Part shown: one piece after another, positions 22,871-34,701 of the stretch | Position numbering within the stretch: position 1 is the stretch's first letter | How the letters are laid out: each line of letters begins with the position of its first letter | NCBI GenBank assembly: GCA_963969495.1 | Contig: OZ018328.1 | Location: 127,798,045 to 127,862,044, forward strand | DNA: 64,000 bases | DNA from: Ceratothoa steindachneri | Lineage: Eukaryota > Arthropoda > Malacostraca > Isopoda > Cymothoidae | Direction of reading: 5' to 3' | Translations under genes and position numbers: made by a program | The notes under the pieces: generated by a model | The model's input: the letters and a program-made list of their open reading frames with translations, nothing else | Told to the model about the DNA's origin: nothing | Database searches by the model: none

Positions 22871-25211
22871 GGCGGCAGAATACCATGTCCTCAAATCGGC
22901 TGATAGTAGAAACAACGTATAAACTGGGGTAAACTCCCTAACCTGGTATAACTGGAGTGCCACTGCTTAAAAGGAAGTATATAATATGGTGCCCAGAAAG
23001 GTGGGCAGGGGTCACACGCCGCCCAGCATTTGTTACCTGCCCAAAAATTATTAGTAAAATTAATTTCTAAGGTACGATTTTTCAAATATAAGGCATAAAA
23101 CAAATACCCATTTTTTTATTTAAGTGAAAGGAAAGTAAAGATAGCCATTTGTGGGAGAATGAAACTCAATACGCCGTTATCACAGAGAATTTCTCTGGTC
23201 GGGACATAAAAGCGCAGCTGTGTTTTATTTGAGGTGCTTTATCAAAGTCTTCCCTCCTGTTTGATAATGCTATCTAGCTCCCAGGTGGCAGCCGTGTCAA
23301 TCTTCGCCCTATTGGGGTAGAAGAGAATGTCTCTTTATTTTCCGTTCGCCTCGTCGATGCACAAAATTAGCAAGATTCGTGTTTGTTTAAACCACGAGAA
23401 AGGGCTGCGCGCAGCCCTCTGTCGACCATGGCTGTGGTTCCTACTTAAGGTGATGTCTACAAATCCTCAGCAGATAGAGAGAACGCGAGCTTCTTGCCAT
23501 CCAGACCCTAGTATATGTCTCCCGTGAAGTCGCGTAATCTGCCCTGATAAAAGGAAGAGTACGGAAATCCGTTTATGCCCCGGAAGATTGTCTTGGGTTT
23601 TTCTCGTCTCACTACATTGGTTGAGACTTTCTGCAGACTAATCTCAAGTTGTGATTACTTCTCCCTGGAGCCGAGGTAACCTCAACTCCTTTCAGAGTCT
23701 CTCTGGATGCCTGCGCATCGAGACCTATCAACGAAGACCTGGTCTTCCACCTCCCCAGTTTATCCTCCAGAGGTAACCAGGAGTCCTTTCATCGTAAGTC
23801 CCACCTCTTGATTCCCAGTCATAAGAAGAATTCCCCATTTGGTGTAACGCCAATAAACTTGCTAAATCTTTCATTCAATCCAACATATTGGACCACTTAT
23901 ATATTTTCCCGGACCTAGTTTCCTTAATTTCTGCGTGTCATAATATTCTTTTGTCGTACTGATTATTATTTAGATTTCCATATTTATCTGTGCCCTTGTT
24001 CTTATTATTTGTATGAAAGTTTATTTTTGTAAAGGTGTTTATTTTTTGAATAACCTTTGAAGCGAACCAGGCAAATGTATTCCCATTTAAAGAGCCAACC
24101 TACTTCTATCGCACTTTAGTTAAAAGGTCGTTACCTTTTCCCAAGTCATTGGTACCCGATCGCAGTGCCGATAGTGGCTGCTTGGCGTACAGTAGTATGT
24201 ACCTTTAGAGATTCTTTGGTTACACGCCTTCGTCCCTCGACACCATTAAGTGTCCAGAAATAAGAGCAACAGTATCTTTCTTATTCCGTTCGAAAAGTTC
24301 CTCACTTTAAAATATTTTGATGTTTTCTTATTTGAAACAGATCACTGCCTCTTTTTCTCTCTAACAGGATAAGCGTGAGTGACGAATATAAGAACTGATT
24401 TTACCTAATTTCTAACGAATATTGTAAAATATTGGGAAAAAAATCAGTATCAAGCATAATTTGTAGTAGTATATTTGTGAAGAGGCGATATAAAAAAATA
24501 CATGCCAACTATATTTATATCCCTAAATTACCCTGACTGATCTAGGTTGGATGTCCAATTATTTCATTTTGCGACCCAAATATTATTATTAAAATTACCT
24601 AGCTTAAATCTTGGCTTGCATTCGGCATTTTTCGTAGCCCCGATACACCAAACTACAAAGTAGGGACTCCATTGCTCTTTCACCTTCTTGTTTTGATGGC
24701 AAATACTGATTAGCAGCCCCCAAATTTATATTAATTTTTGCCCCTTCTACAGTATTTCCATTTTATTTCTATCTAGTTAAAGGTGCTACATGATATTTCA
24801 AAAGTTAAATTCGATTGTGTGAAGATTTGAGAGGTATATTGTCAGATCAGTTAAAAATAAATTTATTTATATATTTTGCATATGTACATGTATATCTTTT
24901 TTAGTATTGGTGCTAGAAATTTAATCTTTTATTTTCTACGGGTATTTGCTGCGCGCAAGTATAGTTTTAACCATTATTCTAAGTTTCATTTATGATGTTT
25001 AAGTAAAACGCGCAGTCAATTTTATGTTAGGTCTCATTCATTTATTGATATATTTTATCAAAGGCCAAATATAGTTTGATTGTATATCAAAATTCTATTA
25101 TATGTAACTCATTTATATAATATATGGTGTAATAGAGAAAAAAATATATAAAACCAAGATCCTTGTCCTTATAAAAGAAAGATTATATAAATAATTAATA
25201 TTTTTACTTAC
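22871..25211. other. Intron DNA, no gene recognised
   Basis: A mildly less AT-rich stretch at 23200-23850 has no domain I recognise in either strand. The rest is AT-rich. It may hold more decayed element sequence. Confidence 0.35.
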
Positions 25212-25274
25212 ATTAACTGGAGCTCGAACGATGTAAAAGGCTATCTCGGCAATTCCATATGCATTTGGCAAGCC
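25212..25274 (-). CDS. Membrane-protein gene, small exon starting last helix
   Basis: A 63-bp exon with acceptor ATCATTACAG and donor GTTAAT/GTAAGT, phase 0 on both sides. It encodes 21 residues beginning GLPNAYGIAEIAFYIVRAP. Joined to the exon at 21050-21145 it gives one continuous hydrophobic helix of about 25 residues. Joined to the exon at 45010-45105 it follows a Trp-ending membrane segment. It is far too short for a standard open-frame search. Support comes from strong splice signals and frame agreement with three other exons. The function is membrane anchoring in a small multi-pass protein whose family assignment is tentative. Confidence 0.72.
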
Positions 25275-25612
25275 CTGTAATGATGATTTTAAAAAGTTTT
25301 AATTATCCAGCTAATACGAAAAGTCGACTATAAAATGGGCAGTTAACGGCGATAATTGCAACGACAAATAAAAACGCATGAAAAATTCAAATCATCCATA
25401 TAGTTTCTCTCGCAATAAAATCATTTAATCTTTAAAAAATAAAATGTTTTGGCAATCGTGAACTTGTCATTAAATCTCTTATACGACTGCTATTCAGGAC
25501 GAATAATTATAATTACATCACTCTCCAGTTTCGACGTTATTAAATTGGATCACTTCAGAATCCTTTACTGTTTTTAGAGTTTTTTTTTTAGAAACACTCT
25601 ACGCAATAAAAG

Positions 25613-25717
25613 GGGTTACAATATACTCAGAGATTTAAGAGGAAGGGTTACAATATACTCAGAGATTTAAGGGAGGAGTTACAATATACTCAGAGTTTTA
25701 AGGGGAGGGTTTACAAT
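25613..25717. repeat. Minisatellite, about 33-bp unit, three copies
   Basis: GTTACAATATACTCAGAG(A/T)TTT, then a purine-rich spacer AAG(A)GG(A)GGG, repeats three times in a row. A fourth partial copy (GTTTACAATTCA) follows. It lies in the largest intron of the membrane-protein gene. Confidence 0.93.
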
Positions 25718-27690
25718 TCATTTATTGCGGCCATATTATTTTGTGGAAAAGAGGAGAACATGGTAACTACAGGAAGTGTATAGTATAGCTAAACAATTAC
25801 CCCAATAATCTGTTAAGTAAAAAACTTATTTGCTAAAAAAAAGCGTATCCCAACATGACAAGCTTATCAGTATTGCTCAAAAGTTAAGGAAGTATTATAC
25901 ACAAGATATTTGCAAAATTTGAGCAAACGCACTATATAAGAAGTAGGCTTAAACACGAGTATATATGGTATTGCAAATAGTAACAAAGTTTATTGTTTTT
26001 GAGGTTTTTAAGTTTATACTTCTATATTGGAATCAGCATGTCTAAATAATAGCATTATATTTGAATTCTGTGTCTTTCGAAGGCATTTTTAAGAAATTAT
26101 TTAAATTCTTGGAACAATCCTTAAAACCTACAGCCGCTTAGGATGAATATCAGTCGACTAAGGGATAAATGAAATAAAGGTTGCACTTAATATGCTAACA
26201 TCAATAAATATTTTGCCCTTTTGGGAAGTAAGGATTCCTATGACATTTTTCTTCATCCAGACAGAGGGGTGACATACAAAACCCAGATGCCTGGCAATTC
26301 AGACAAAGACGAAAACAAGGAAGATTGTCAGGTAGAAGAGATTCATTGTACTTCGTGTTCAAGCCAATATGATGTTCGAAATTCAAACTAATTCATTACC
26401 TTACCAGATTCGTGCGAATGATTACCGTGCTTGCTTTTCGCAAAGCAGGAAGAGCAAGCTCTAACTCAGATTTTTTACGCCAAATATTCCCAAATATCTT
26501 GTGTGTGCAAGCTGATGGACGAATTTGTAAATATTAGTTTAGCTAAATTTTAGGAGAGCCGAAATAGTCTCTCTCCTGAACAGTGCAGTTTTTATTAGAT
26601 CCACTTAACGTCGGATGCTTTTCTCCGACTTAGAGATTGCTATCTGCCAGGCCTTCTTTCGTAGGCAGTAATTTCCTAAGGTATTTTTTTCATTTGGACG
26701 AGACCTATGATACCAGGTGGCGATATGTTATTATGATGAACATCCTTATTGTGAGGAAAGGGATACTTGTCCTTGGAAGGACCTCTCGTTATTGAATTTT
26801 TGAGGGAGGTGGGCGACTTCCATAATATTTAATTTTTGTGCTGCATGTCCAAGCTACTGATGGCATTGAGCCTCGATCCTGGATCAGAGAGTGCCTTTTA
26901 GAAATTTAATCATTGTTAGTCCTTAACTTTGTTTTTAATTTTGTTTAGTAAATGTTTAGCTTAGCCGGACCAAAAGAAGGGCTTCTTTTTAAGTTTAGCT
27001 GTTGTGCCGTCCTTAGCAGATGCCAAACGAGAGCATAAAATGAAAAAGAAAACAAAAAAATCTTCCACGGGAAAGTTGCAATTTACGAACTTTGACCGCC
27101 GCTTGCCTAATATGATCAAATATAATGTGTTGTATTCTACCACCGTTATGTAATGATATAAATATGCTAAGCCAAATTAAAGTATGTATCCTAGTGACTA
27201 TTGATGATGAGGCAATGTTTATTGTTATTTATTTAATACTAACAAAATTTGATTTAATTTTTTTCTCAGAATTATATACCTAAGTACACGTAAATATTTA
27301 TTAAGATTTTAGCAGCTCAAAATGTGTAAATTATTGCATTTCTGCCCAAATTGATAGAATTACGTGCCCAAGATTATTATTTTTCTTTAAAGGCACCCAT
27401 CTAGCTTGTGATTCCAAAATCCTATAAAGGCTACACTTAAAAGTAAATTAGAACAAAACAAAAGAATACACAAATAATAAAAACAAACTAGAGCAAAATC
27501 AAAGAAGAAAGAAGGATCTTCCGGCATTAGAGAGGAGCAGTGTATCCTTCCGGCCCCGGAGCATGCGGCCCACATTAAGGAGATTCAAATAAGATGGAAG
27601 AGGCCAATCTCTTCCAGGAATCAAAACACTCCATAAGTCTGTACGGACCACCTATCTCGAGTACATGGGGCAAGCGGTAGCAACACTGCT
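25718..27690. other. Intron DNA, no gene recognised
   Basis: AT-rich. A minus-strand open block at 26397-26540 ends in a possible donor (AATCTG/GTAAGG). Another short frame at 26201-26386 has several Cys. Neither matches anything known to me nor carries a convincing acceptor. Confidence 0.35.
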
Positions 27691-27699
27691 GCTTAGGCT

Positions 27700-28900
27700 A
27701 CCTGGACAGGTAACGTGCATGAAGATCCCGCAGACTAGAATATTCCACAAGAATGTGGCGAACACTATAAGGTTTTAATGCAGCCATCGCTTTAAGATGC
27801 AGGGTAGTGGCATACCGAATTTTTCTGCTTCCTGCTAGTGTACCCAATCCGAAAACGAGATAAAGCGTCGTGTAGCCTTCGAAACATTGTAGGTAAGTCC
27901 ATTAGAACAGTCGTATTGCGTTTCCATCGGCCTTTTCCCATTTTCTTTACCAAGCAGCCATGTGATCACTGTGAAGAAGAACCAAACTCTTTTCTGGTCG
28001 CCCAGTGCTGGCGATCTTTTTGTCATCCTCGTTGGCCAGCTCATTCTCTGCAATCCCTGCATGTACAGGAACTCAGCAGAAGATAATTTCGACATCGGAT
28101 CAGCTCTCAGCAAACAGTGTATCAGGGATAGCCCAGCCTAATGAGTATAGAGAATCAAATGCCCCGAGAGCACTCAGGGCACTTCGAGAATCGATTATGA
28201 ACAAAATAAGGTTTACAAACCAGTTAAAACGCGTTATCTCGCGTGGAAAAAGATTTATTACAACGGCTCGCATGCAATGACAGCACCGCGGACTTCAAAC
28301 ATAGTGGGGACAGCGTGGAAAGTGAGTGGTTTTTGAACTTGAATTTGTCTGATTACACTGGTATGGATCCAGCGTGGAAAGTGAGTGGTTTTTGAACTTG
28401 AATTTGTCTGATTACACTGGTATGGATCCAGCGTGAAACAAAGTGTACCTCAAAAAGGTCGAAAACAATACTCCAGTGCTATTGTTGCTTTGGCGGCAAA
28501 GGCGAGGCGACAAAATTTCAACACTGGTACACGCCAGGGTGACGCCGCGGGCATAACCAGAGCAACCACCACCCTAAGAGCTTCACTAAGCTCTCTAAAT
28601 GTTTCTTAGCCCTAAGTCAAGGGTATTAGGGTATAACTGGTGTCTTTTGGTGACATAAGGACCGTCGAGATTGTCCATCGATGCCATGAGAGCTGTTGAA
28701 GATTGAGGGAAACGGTGAGGTTGTGGGTATAGTACAAGTGTATAGTGCACTGTGTACTACGCAGATCAATTGGCATCTCTCCAGAATTGACAAGTAGGAT
28801 ATCAAACGAACACTTCCGGAAGACCGGTCGCTAGACTAAGACCGGTGTTGTGTATCTGCCTTCCGCAATACACGCTCGGCTGCAAATGTCACAGAAGGTT
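27700..28900 (-). pseudogene. LINE family copy 3: RT C-terminal region and RNase H relic
   Basis: The 28200-28870 segment is similar to 16900-17440 (CAATACACGCTCGGCTG and AAGGTCGAAAACAA are shared). It encodes ILLVNSGEMPIDLRSTQC, the counterpart of SLFIDSGEIPLVLHRAQC in copy 1. Below it, about 28160-27990, are pieces of an RNase H domain: SRSALSALGAFDSL, then VPVHAGIAENELANEDDKK. The second contains the H...I..NE.A(N/D) signature that removes RNA from the RNA-DNA hybrid. Stops and frameshifts are frequent. A perfect 59-bp tandem duplication (28311-28428) lies inside. It is in the 19.7-kb intron, sense to the gene. Confidence 0.72.
28311..28435. repeat. Perfect 59-bp tandem duplication
   Basis: The unit starts CAGCGTGGAAAGTGAGTGGT and ends TATGGATC. 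It occurs at 28311-28369 and 28370-28428 with no difference, and the first seven bases start a third time. Identity in an otherwise decayed LINE means the duplication is recent, or an assembly or replication-slippage artefact. Confidence 0.97.
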
Positions 28901-29689
28901 AGATGTCCATAGCGGCCGTACAAGACAAACGAATATAGTAGCCCTCTCAGGTCAGCCGTCGATCGAAACAAGACCAAGCGTATCTAAGAAACTGAAATGA
29001 CAGCTGCTGACGCGAGAAAATCTAAAACTATACAATAAGCTTGTGCTGTATTTTCGACTAACACAAAGAAAAATGTATTGCGGCAGTGGCCAAACAGTGC
29101 GCATAGTGTTGCATGTCCATGACATGTGAATACTTGACGCAGGCATGAAATGCGTTTATGCGACACCAAAACGAAGTCGCCATAATTTCTTCATTAAACC
29201 GTTCCCTATCGATAAAGTTTTCCTATTTCATTATATGCTCATTTGGGAGATATGATGAAATTTAGTACTTTAATTTAAATAATGAAATTTTGGAACAATT
29301 CTTCAAACAAGAAGCATTGTCCCCAAATTTCATTATTTAAATCCAAACACCTCAGACCTACTTCATTTTGCTTAATATGAAGTTTTTTCTTGAAGGCACC
29401 TTTCAGACACACATACATTTCCATATCTAAAGAATGAATATTTGAGAGGAATGTGAAAACTGAATATGTTTTTTTTTTATTTACTCTTGTCTTCATTGAA
29501 TTTATATACACTGAGAGAGTTGTGGAAAACGTTATTAAATAGATTTCAATATAAGATAACAAGAGGAGTGGCTTCTTGCTGAATATGATTCCGCAAGATG
29601 GATTTCCTTGATTAATATGACTCACCAATGAAATTATGACTCTTGATTAAATGAGGAGGTTGCGCTTCGCAAGAAGACCTTGATCTACT
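28901..29689. other. Intron DNA, no gene recognised
   Basis: AT-rich sequence with short frames only. A short inverted match (ATTTAAATAATGAAATT at about 29275 with its complement near 29330) was noticed. Confidence 0.4.
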
Positions 29690-30480
29690 TTTTTCATATC
29701 CATAAGTAGTTTTCAGGCCTAAATTTAATTAATTATTTTAGCTGAACTCTTTTCCTATACTATAAAAACAATCCTCACCTCTTTTTTACATCTGAATTTT
29801 CTTCTATATTCTTAAAATACAACCTCCTCCCGTCAAATCGCTAAGCCTTAATTTTGACTCAGTCTATGATCACGGTTTATATTTTTTATTCTTAGCTTCG
29901 GTCAGTAAGAAGTATCAAGTGAGAAAAATGGTACTTCTTAGTAATTACTTGGATAAAAGCTTCAAATATATAAAAAAACAGCCATAAGGTCTGTTTTTGC
30001 CAACTCTTAATCAACTTTTAGCAATAATTTTAATAAATCCTTTGAACTTCTTAAAAAACAGCCCTGCCCTCTAATTTTTCGATATATGAATAAAATCTTA
30101 GAATGAACTTGGATAAAAGCATTTAATATACAAAAGCCATCTCTTGTCTCCTAAAAATGTACTATCGGTCTGTTTTTCAGATCCATCCTTATTTTCAAAG
30201 CCTAAACGTCAAAATTCTTTTGAAATACAGAAATAAAGACTCATCAAACCTAATATTTCCCAATCTAAATTTTTATTTAATATTTTTATTCTGCTTTATT
30301 TTTTCATATAGTATTTTCTCATAATAAAGATTAAAATCTATTTCAGAAAAAAATTCGATAAAAGATTCTGAATATACGAAAAAAATATAATTAGCCGTGT
30401 CTTAATCTTAATAAAATTTCTGTTTTAAAAAATTCCCAAATGGAAATTTTAGGGGAAATTTGTTATCTTGCTAACAGCCG
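29690..30480. repeat. AT-rich dispersed repeat, copy A
   Basis: Shares an ordered series of blocks with copy B (30620 on): TTTTCATATCCATA, GCCTAAATT, CAAT(C/T)CTCACCTCTT and ATGGTA/ACTTCTTAG-type sequence. Lower-level similarity is seen to the reverse complement of 43480-44080, including ACTTGGATAAAAGC and CAGATCCAT. No protein frame is evident, so it may be a non-autonomous or very old element. At 30331-30334 it carries a TTAA that corresponds to the piggyBac insertion point in copy B. Confidence 0.75.
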
Positions 30481-31208
30481 CTTGTTACTTCTCTTTAGGT
30501 GAGGAGTTTGTGCTTCACATACAAGCCTTTGGTCTGTGGCCTACGGCCTATCTCGCTATAGCAACGTGGTTTGTGTCTAAAAAAGATTAAATGTTACCTT
30601 TATAAATTCCCTCCTAATTGATATTTTCATATCCATACTTAATTTTTATGCCTAAATTCAAGAAAATTCTTGAGGTGAATTCTTTTGATATACCGAAAAA
30701 ACAATTCTCACCTCTTCTTTTACATAAAATTTTCTTGTATATACTAAACAATATCACCTCAAAAACGCCATGCCTTAATTTTAAGTCACTTTATTGACTT
30801 CAGGATTTATATTCATTTTCATCCTTAGATTAAGTGAATAAAAAGTTTAAAGACAATAAAATCGTAACTCTTAGAAATTATGTACTTGGATAAAGCTTAA
30901 AATATTTGAAACCCAGCCCTAAGGCTTGTATTTTAATTTCTAAAATATGTAACTTATAAATAACTTTAATAAAACCTTTAAATTTTAAAAAAAAACAGCC
31001 CTACGCTCTAATTTATTTATTTATAAATAAACTCTGAAAAAGAATTTGAATAAAAACTTTTAATAAACAAAAACATCTTTTGTCTCTTAATATTGATTCT
31101 TGGTCTGTATTTTCAGATCCCACCTTATTTTTTAAGCCTAAAGGTAAAAATCATCGGAATTCTTTTGCTCTACTTTTTTTAGGTGTAGCTCTTTCCCCAC
31201 GATATGGA

Positions 31209-34049
31209 TTAACACTAGAACGTCTGGAAAGTTACACCACCTAGAACGACCGAGCGGTCATTTTGACCGCACTTTCTCTATATTTTTTTAATATGCTTAT
31301 ATTTATATCTCTGTTGACATATCAAGTCATATATGCAATATGGGATAAGAAAATAATATATTTTAAATCAAATTTTAATGATACATTCCATAAATCATTG
31401 ATATAATTATAAAGCAAGGAAAAATGTATTTAATAAAAAAGCTAAATGCAATTCAATTAATTTCAAGAAATGCTATTCCTTTTCATTACCAGTAGGTAAA
31501 TAACTTTATGATTTAAACATTCTTACACATAAAAGAATTTTTCCATAGATAGTTAATTGTTACAATTAGTGCAAAGTACTTTCTTCCTCACTTTGCTTGT
31601 ACATTTGCCACATACACGCCTCTTACATTTGTAACAAGTTTCAGATGTTTTATTTTTATTGCAACTTCTTACTTGGCATTATTTCCTCTTCCTAGAAGTC
31701 TCTAACGATTCATCGTCATCGCTATTATTATCTACAGCATTGCTATTCTTGAAGTTTATCTGCAGTTCTTCAGCAAATTGTAAGAGGAATCTGCGGCGTG
31801 AAATTTTCTGTTCAGTAACTTCTCTGTACAAAACTACTGCATTGGTGCCAGCTAGATCTAAAATATTGGAAAAAAAACTTGCACTGGCCATCTCTGTAAA
31901 GCACATTCTGTGCTGTACTTTCGAGCCATTTGATCTACTATATCTACACCATATTTTGTAAAGTTATAAAACTTCACAGTTTCGGGAATTTTCTTTCTAT
32001 CATCCCCAATTGCAACAGTTTTTTGAATGGAGCTCAGTAAGAGTACATTTTTTGTAGGTTTACCTTGATACACTGTAATTGTGAATTGATTGTTCTTCTA
32101 TATGAGTGAATTGTACCAGTTTTCACGAGTTTTTCTAATGGTCTCTAGAATTTCTCTTCTAATACGATTTACTGTACCTACGATACTCGTTCTTTTTGCC
32201 TTTAGATTTTTAGCTAGTTTTACCGACGTGAAAAAGTTATCAGTCGTCACATTTCTATCTTTTTCCATGTATGGTTCTATTAAACGGAGAACCACGTATT
32301 CAGAGAGTAGTTTATTTGGAGGACGAGCTTGATCTTTTCCAATGTACGGGAATCCATTCACCAAGTAGTTAGACTTTACATCGGCTGCTGACCAAAATTT
32401 GATATACCAAACTTATCAAGCATGCTGGCAATATATTGTGTGAATGGGCACCTAGTCTTACATGGAAACAACTTCTCATCCACTGCTATATTGCAGCTGA
32501 GGTTATAGTAAGCAATGCAGTTCCCAAATTTGGGATACCATAGCAAATTTATCTGTTTTGAATCGAGCAGATCGTTTTGATCGTATATCGAATCTGATGA
32601 ATTTCATGATTTGATTGAAACGAATTCATGTCATTGATTTGCGGAAGTATGGAACACCCCATGGTTTTGACCAGACATGTTCCACTGATTGTGCTTTATT
32701 GAGAACTCCTCGTGCAATCATAGTGCCTATAGTAGCATAAGCTGCGGGCTTCAGTTTCAGTACAGTTTTGTATGTGCTTGATAATGAAATCATCAATCTA
32801 AAAGAACTCAGAACCTTGCCTTCAATAATTTGTCGTTTTGCAAGTGGTGTAGGCCAAGGTAATTCCCGAAGAATATTTTGAGATCTAAATCTTCCTGTGT
32901 CTTTTAAAATTTGGTCAATAATTTCCCACTGTGTACTATCCTTGCCAGTGAGAAATATTCCAATTTCTCCAAATCCTACTGTTGCAGCACGTTGAATGCT
33001 TTCATTCGTCTTCCGTCCTCTTTTCTTCTCTGAAAGTAACATGGAAATGATTCTATCAGTGTAAAATTATAATTCAGAATATTTCTATATTATAGTAAAA
33101 TAGAAGCTGTAATAATAGCAGTAGAATATATGAAAATCAAGTTTTCAGAACTGTATACGAATAAAATATCGAAACAAACAAATAAATCATATTTTCATAA
33201 AATTTAGCTTATTACTATCAATTATAATAACTAGTGGATGTTGCCTTACTGCTATATAATATATACGTACCGCATAATATATTATATATATACACTATAT
33301 ATATACCTCTATACTGTATAAGCTTGACTGGATCTGCTGGCATTTATAGGTACCAATATATTACTAAATACACGTATATTTACACATAAGTTTGTATATA
33401 TGGCAAAAAGCGGACAAACAGACAAACCAATATCTGCTCCATTATGTATATGTGTGAGCTGCTATTGAATAGAATATATTTTACTCACCCAAAACATCAG
33501 TAACCAGTGACGAAGGTCCTACGTGCACAGGAGTATTTGAAAATCTTGCAGGTCTTTCCAAACTTTCACTATTTGGCATTGCATCATAATCAGACTCAGA
33601 CGATGAACTTTGAATAATATATGGAGTATACTCCCCCTCACTGGTGTGAGATAAATAATGATCAGCTTCAGAGTCAGATTGAGGAGTTGTTTTCAAAACA
33701 TTCAGAATTTCACCATCAGTAAAAGTTATTTTTTTAGACATGTTTGCAGCACGACAGTAGAGCAAGCAAAGACTGAGAAGATGTCACGTAACCCTTTGTA
33801 TCAGCTTTCCTACAAGTCTCTGTACCGAAAAAACATGCGGTCAAATTGACCGCTCGGTCGTTTCAGGTATAGCATGTCAAATAACAAAAGTTATTGGAGT
33901 AATTTTTTAAATATTTTAGCTCAATACACTTCATCTTATATCAGGAAAAGTCAGTTAATCTCAATTTTGTTGAGGAAAAAATATATGAGATACGTGCATT
34001 TAAAAATCAAAATGCGGTCAAATTGACCGCAAAAACGTTCTAGTGTTAA
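31209..34049 (-). mobile_element. piggyBac-type DNA transposon, inactive, ends intact
   Basis: About 2.84 kb, bounded by the target duplication TTAA at 31209-31212 and 34046-34049. Terminal inverted repeats are TTAACACTAGAACG (31209-31222) and its exact complement (34036-34049). Subterminal inverted repeats of 27 bp lie at 31245-31271 and 33836-33862 with one mismatch, built on GACCGAGCGGTCA. A half-copy with TGCGGTCAAATTGACCGC lies beside the right end. TTAA choice and the encoded transposase both identify the superfamily. The transposase gene is on the minus strand and broken, while both ends look usable, so the copy could in principle have been mobilised in trans. It is inserted into repeat copy B within a host intron. 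Confidence 0.93.
31553..33765 (-). pseudogene. piggyBac transposase, one intron, multiple lesions
   Basis: Exon 1 (33765-33489) encodes an acidic Ser-rich N-terminus. The intron (33488-33030) has donor GTGAGT and acceptor TTACTTTCAG, and the phases fit to give DVLEKKRGRK. Exon 2 runs to 31553. The catalytic Asp residues lie in NIAVDEKLFP (codon 32478-32480), NVTTDNFFTS (32239-32241) and YGVDIVDQ (31933-31944). The C-terminus is a Cys-rich finger (CYKCKRRVCGKC). Such enzymes cut at the ends, form hairpins and insert at TTAA. Lesions: TGA at 32626, a small deletion with frameshift near 32525, a two-base insertion near 32400, TAG at 32098, a frameshift in a T run near 31875, and TAA at 31679. 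Confidence 0.92.
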
Positions 34050-34200
34050 AAATGGAAAATCTATCATATTTTAGAAAGAAATTCTATAAAAGTTTTGAAT
34101 TTACCAAATAAAAAAAATAAATAGCCTTATTCATAGTTTAATAAAGTTTGTGAACATTCCTATTTGTAATTCGTTTTGTTTTAAATAATTAAAATAAAAT

Positions 34201-34700
34201 TGATCATCCTATTTATTTTTTCTGAACTTCATCATTTGTTCTTTGTCAATTTGTACATGCAAACTAAGAGAACAAAAATATTTATTATTATTCAACCCAT
34301 TTCTTAAAGTGTTAAGGATAAACAACGTGAGAGGTATTGGTAAAAATTATTTTATGTTATTATGTAAATATGATTAGCTTGGAGGATTAAGCCAAGAGCG
34401 GCATCATAGTATGGAACAGATAAGTATTGAAGATGCTGGATTTTGCCATCATATGTCTGTGAAGGGTAATTCAACTGCAGTAGATGATATAGTCACCAAA
34501 GTGCTAACTAAACCTTGAAGGTATTTGTGTCTTGAAACAGGGCTGGTGTTTGGATTTAAAGACTTACAAAATCTGTAACAATGCATAGAGAAACAAAGAC
34601 TGTTTATATATTACCAATATTTAAGCTTATAAACATTAAGGAAATGGTAGGAGTATGGAGAGGGTATGGTGGGGAAGATCGAGTATTTGAATTCAGTTAC
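34201..34700. other. AT-rich intron DNA, nothing recognised
   Basis: No domain or repeat was identified. Confidence 0.4.
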
Positions 34701-34701
34701 G

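Larger units (their letters stand above)
30620..34200. repeat. AT-rich dispersed repeat, copy B, split by piggyBac
   Basis: Left part 30620-31208 matches copy A from 29690. Right part 34050-34200 continues the match (AAATCTAT...TTTAGAAA, TTC.ATAAAAG.TT.TGAAT) to copy A at about 30335-30430. The two parts are separated exactly by the piggyBac element with its TTAA duplication. Confidence 0.75.

Noticed and set aside
25613..25717. CRISPR-like array
   Set aside because: Three near-identical 33-bp units without spacers; an ordinary minisatellite in a eukaryotic intron.
26397..26540. Possible minus-strand exon ending AATCTG/GTAAGG
   Set aside because: About 45 open codons but no convincing acceptor, and insertion here would break the smooth join of two membrane segments. 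Kept only as a low-probability candidate.
33836..34049. GGTCA palindromes as hormone-receptor response elements
   Set aside because: They are inverted and repeated at both ends of a transposon, so terminal binding sites for the transposase are the simpler reading.
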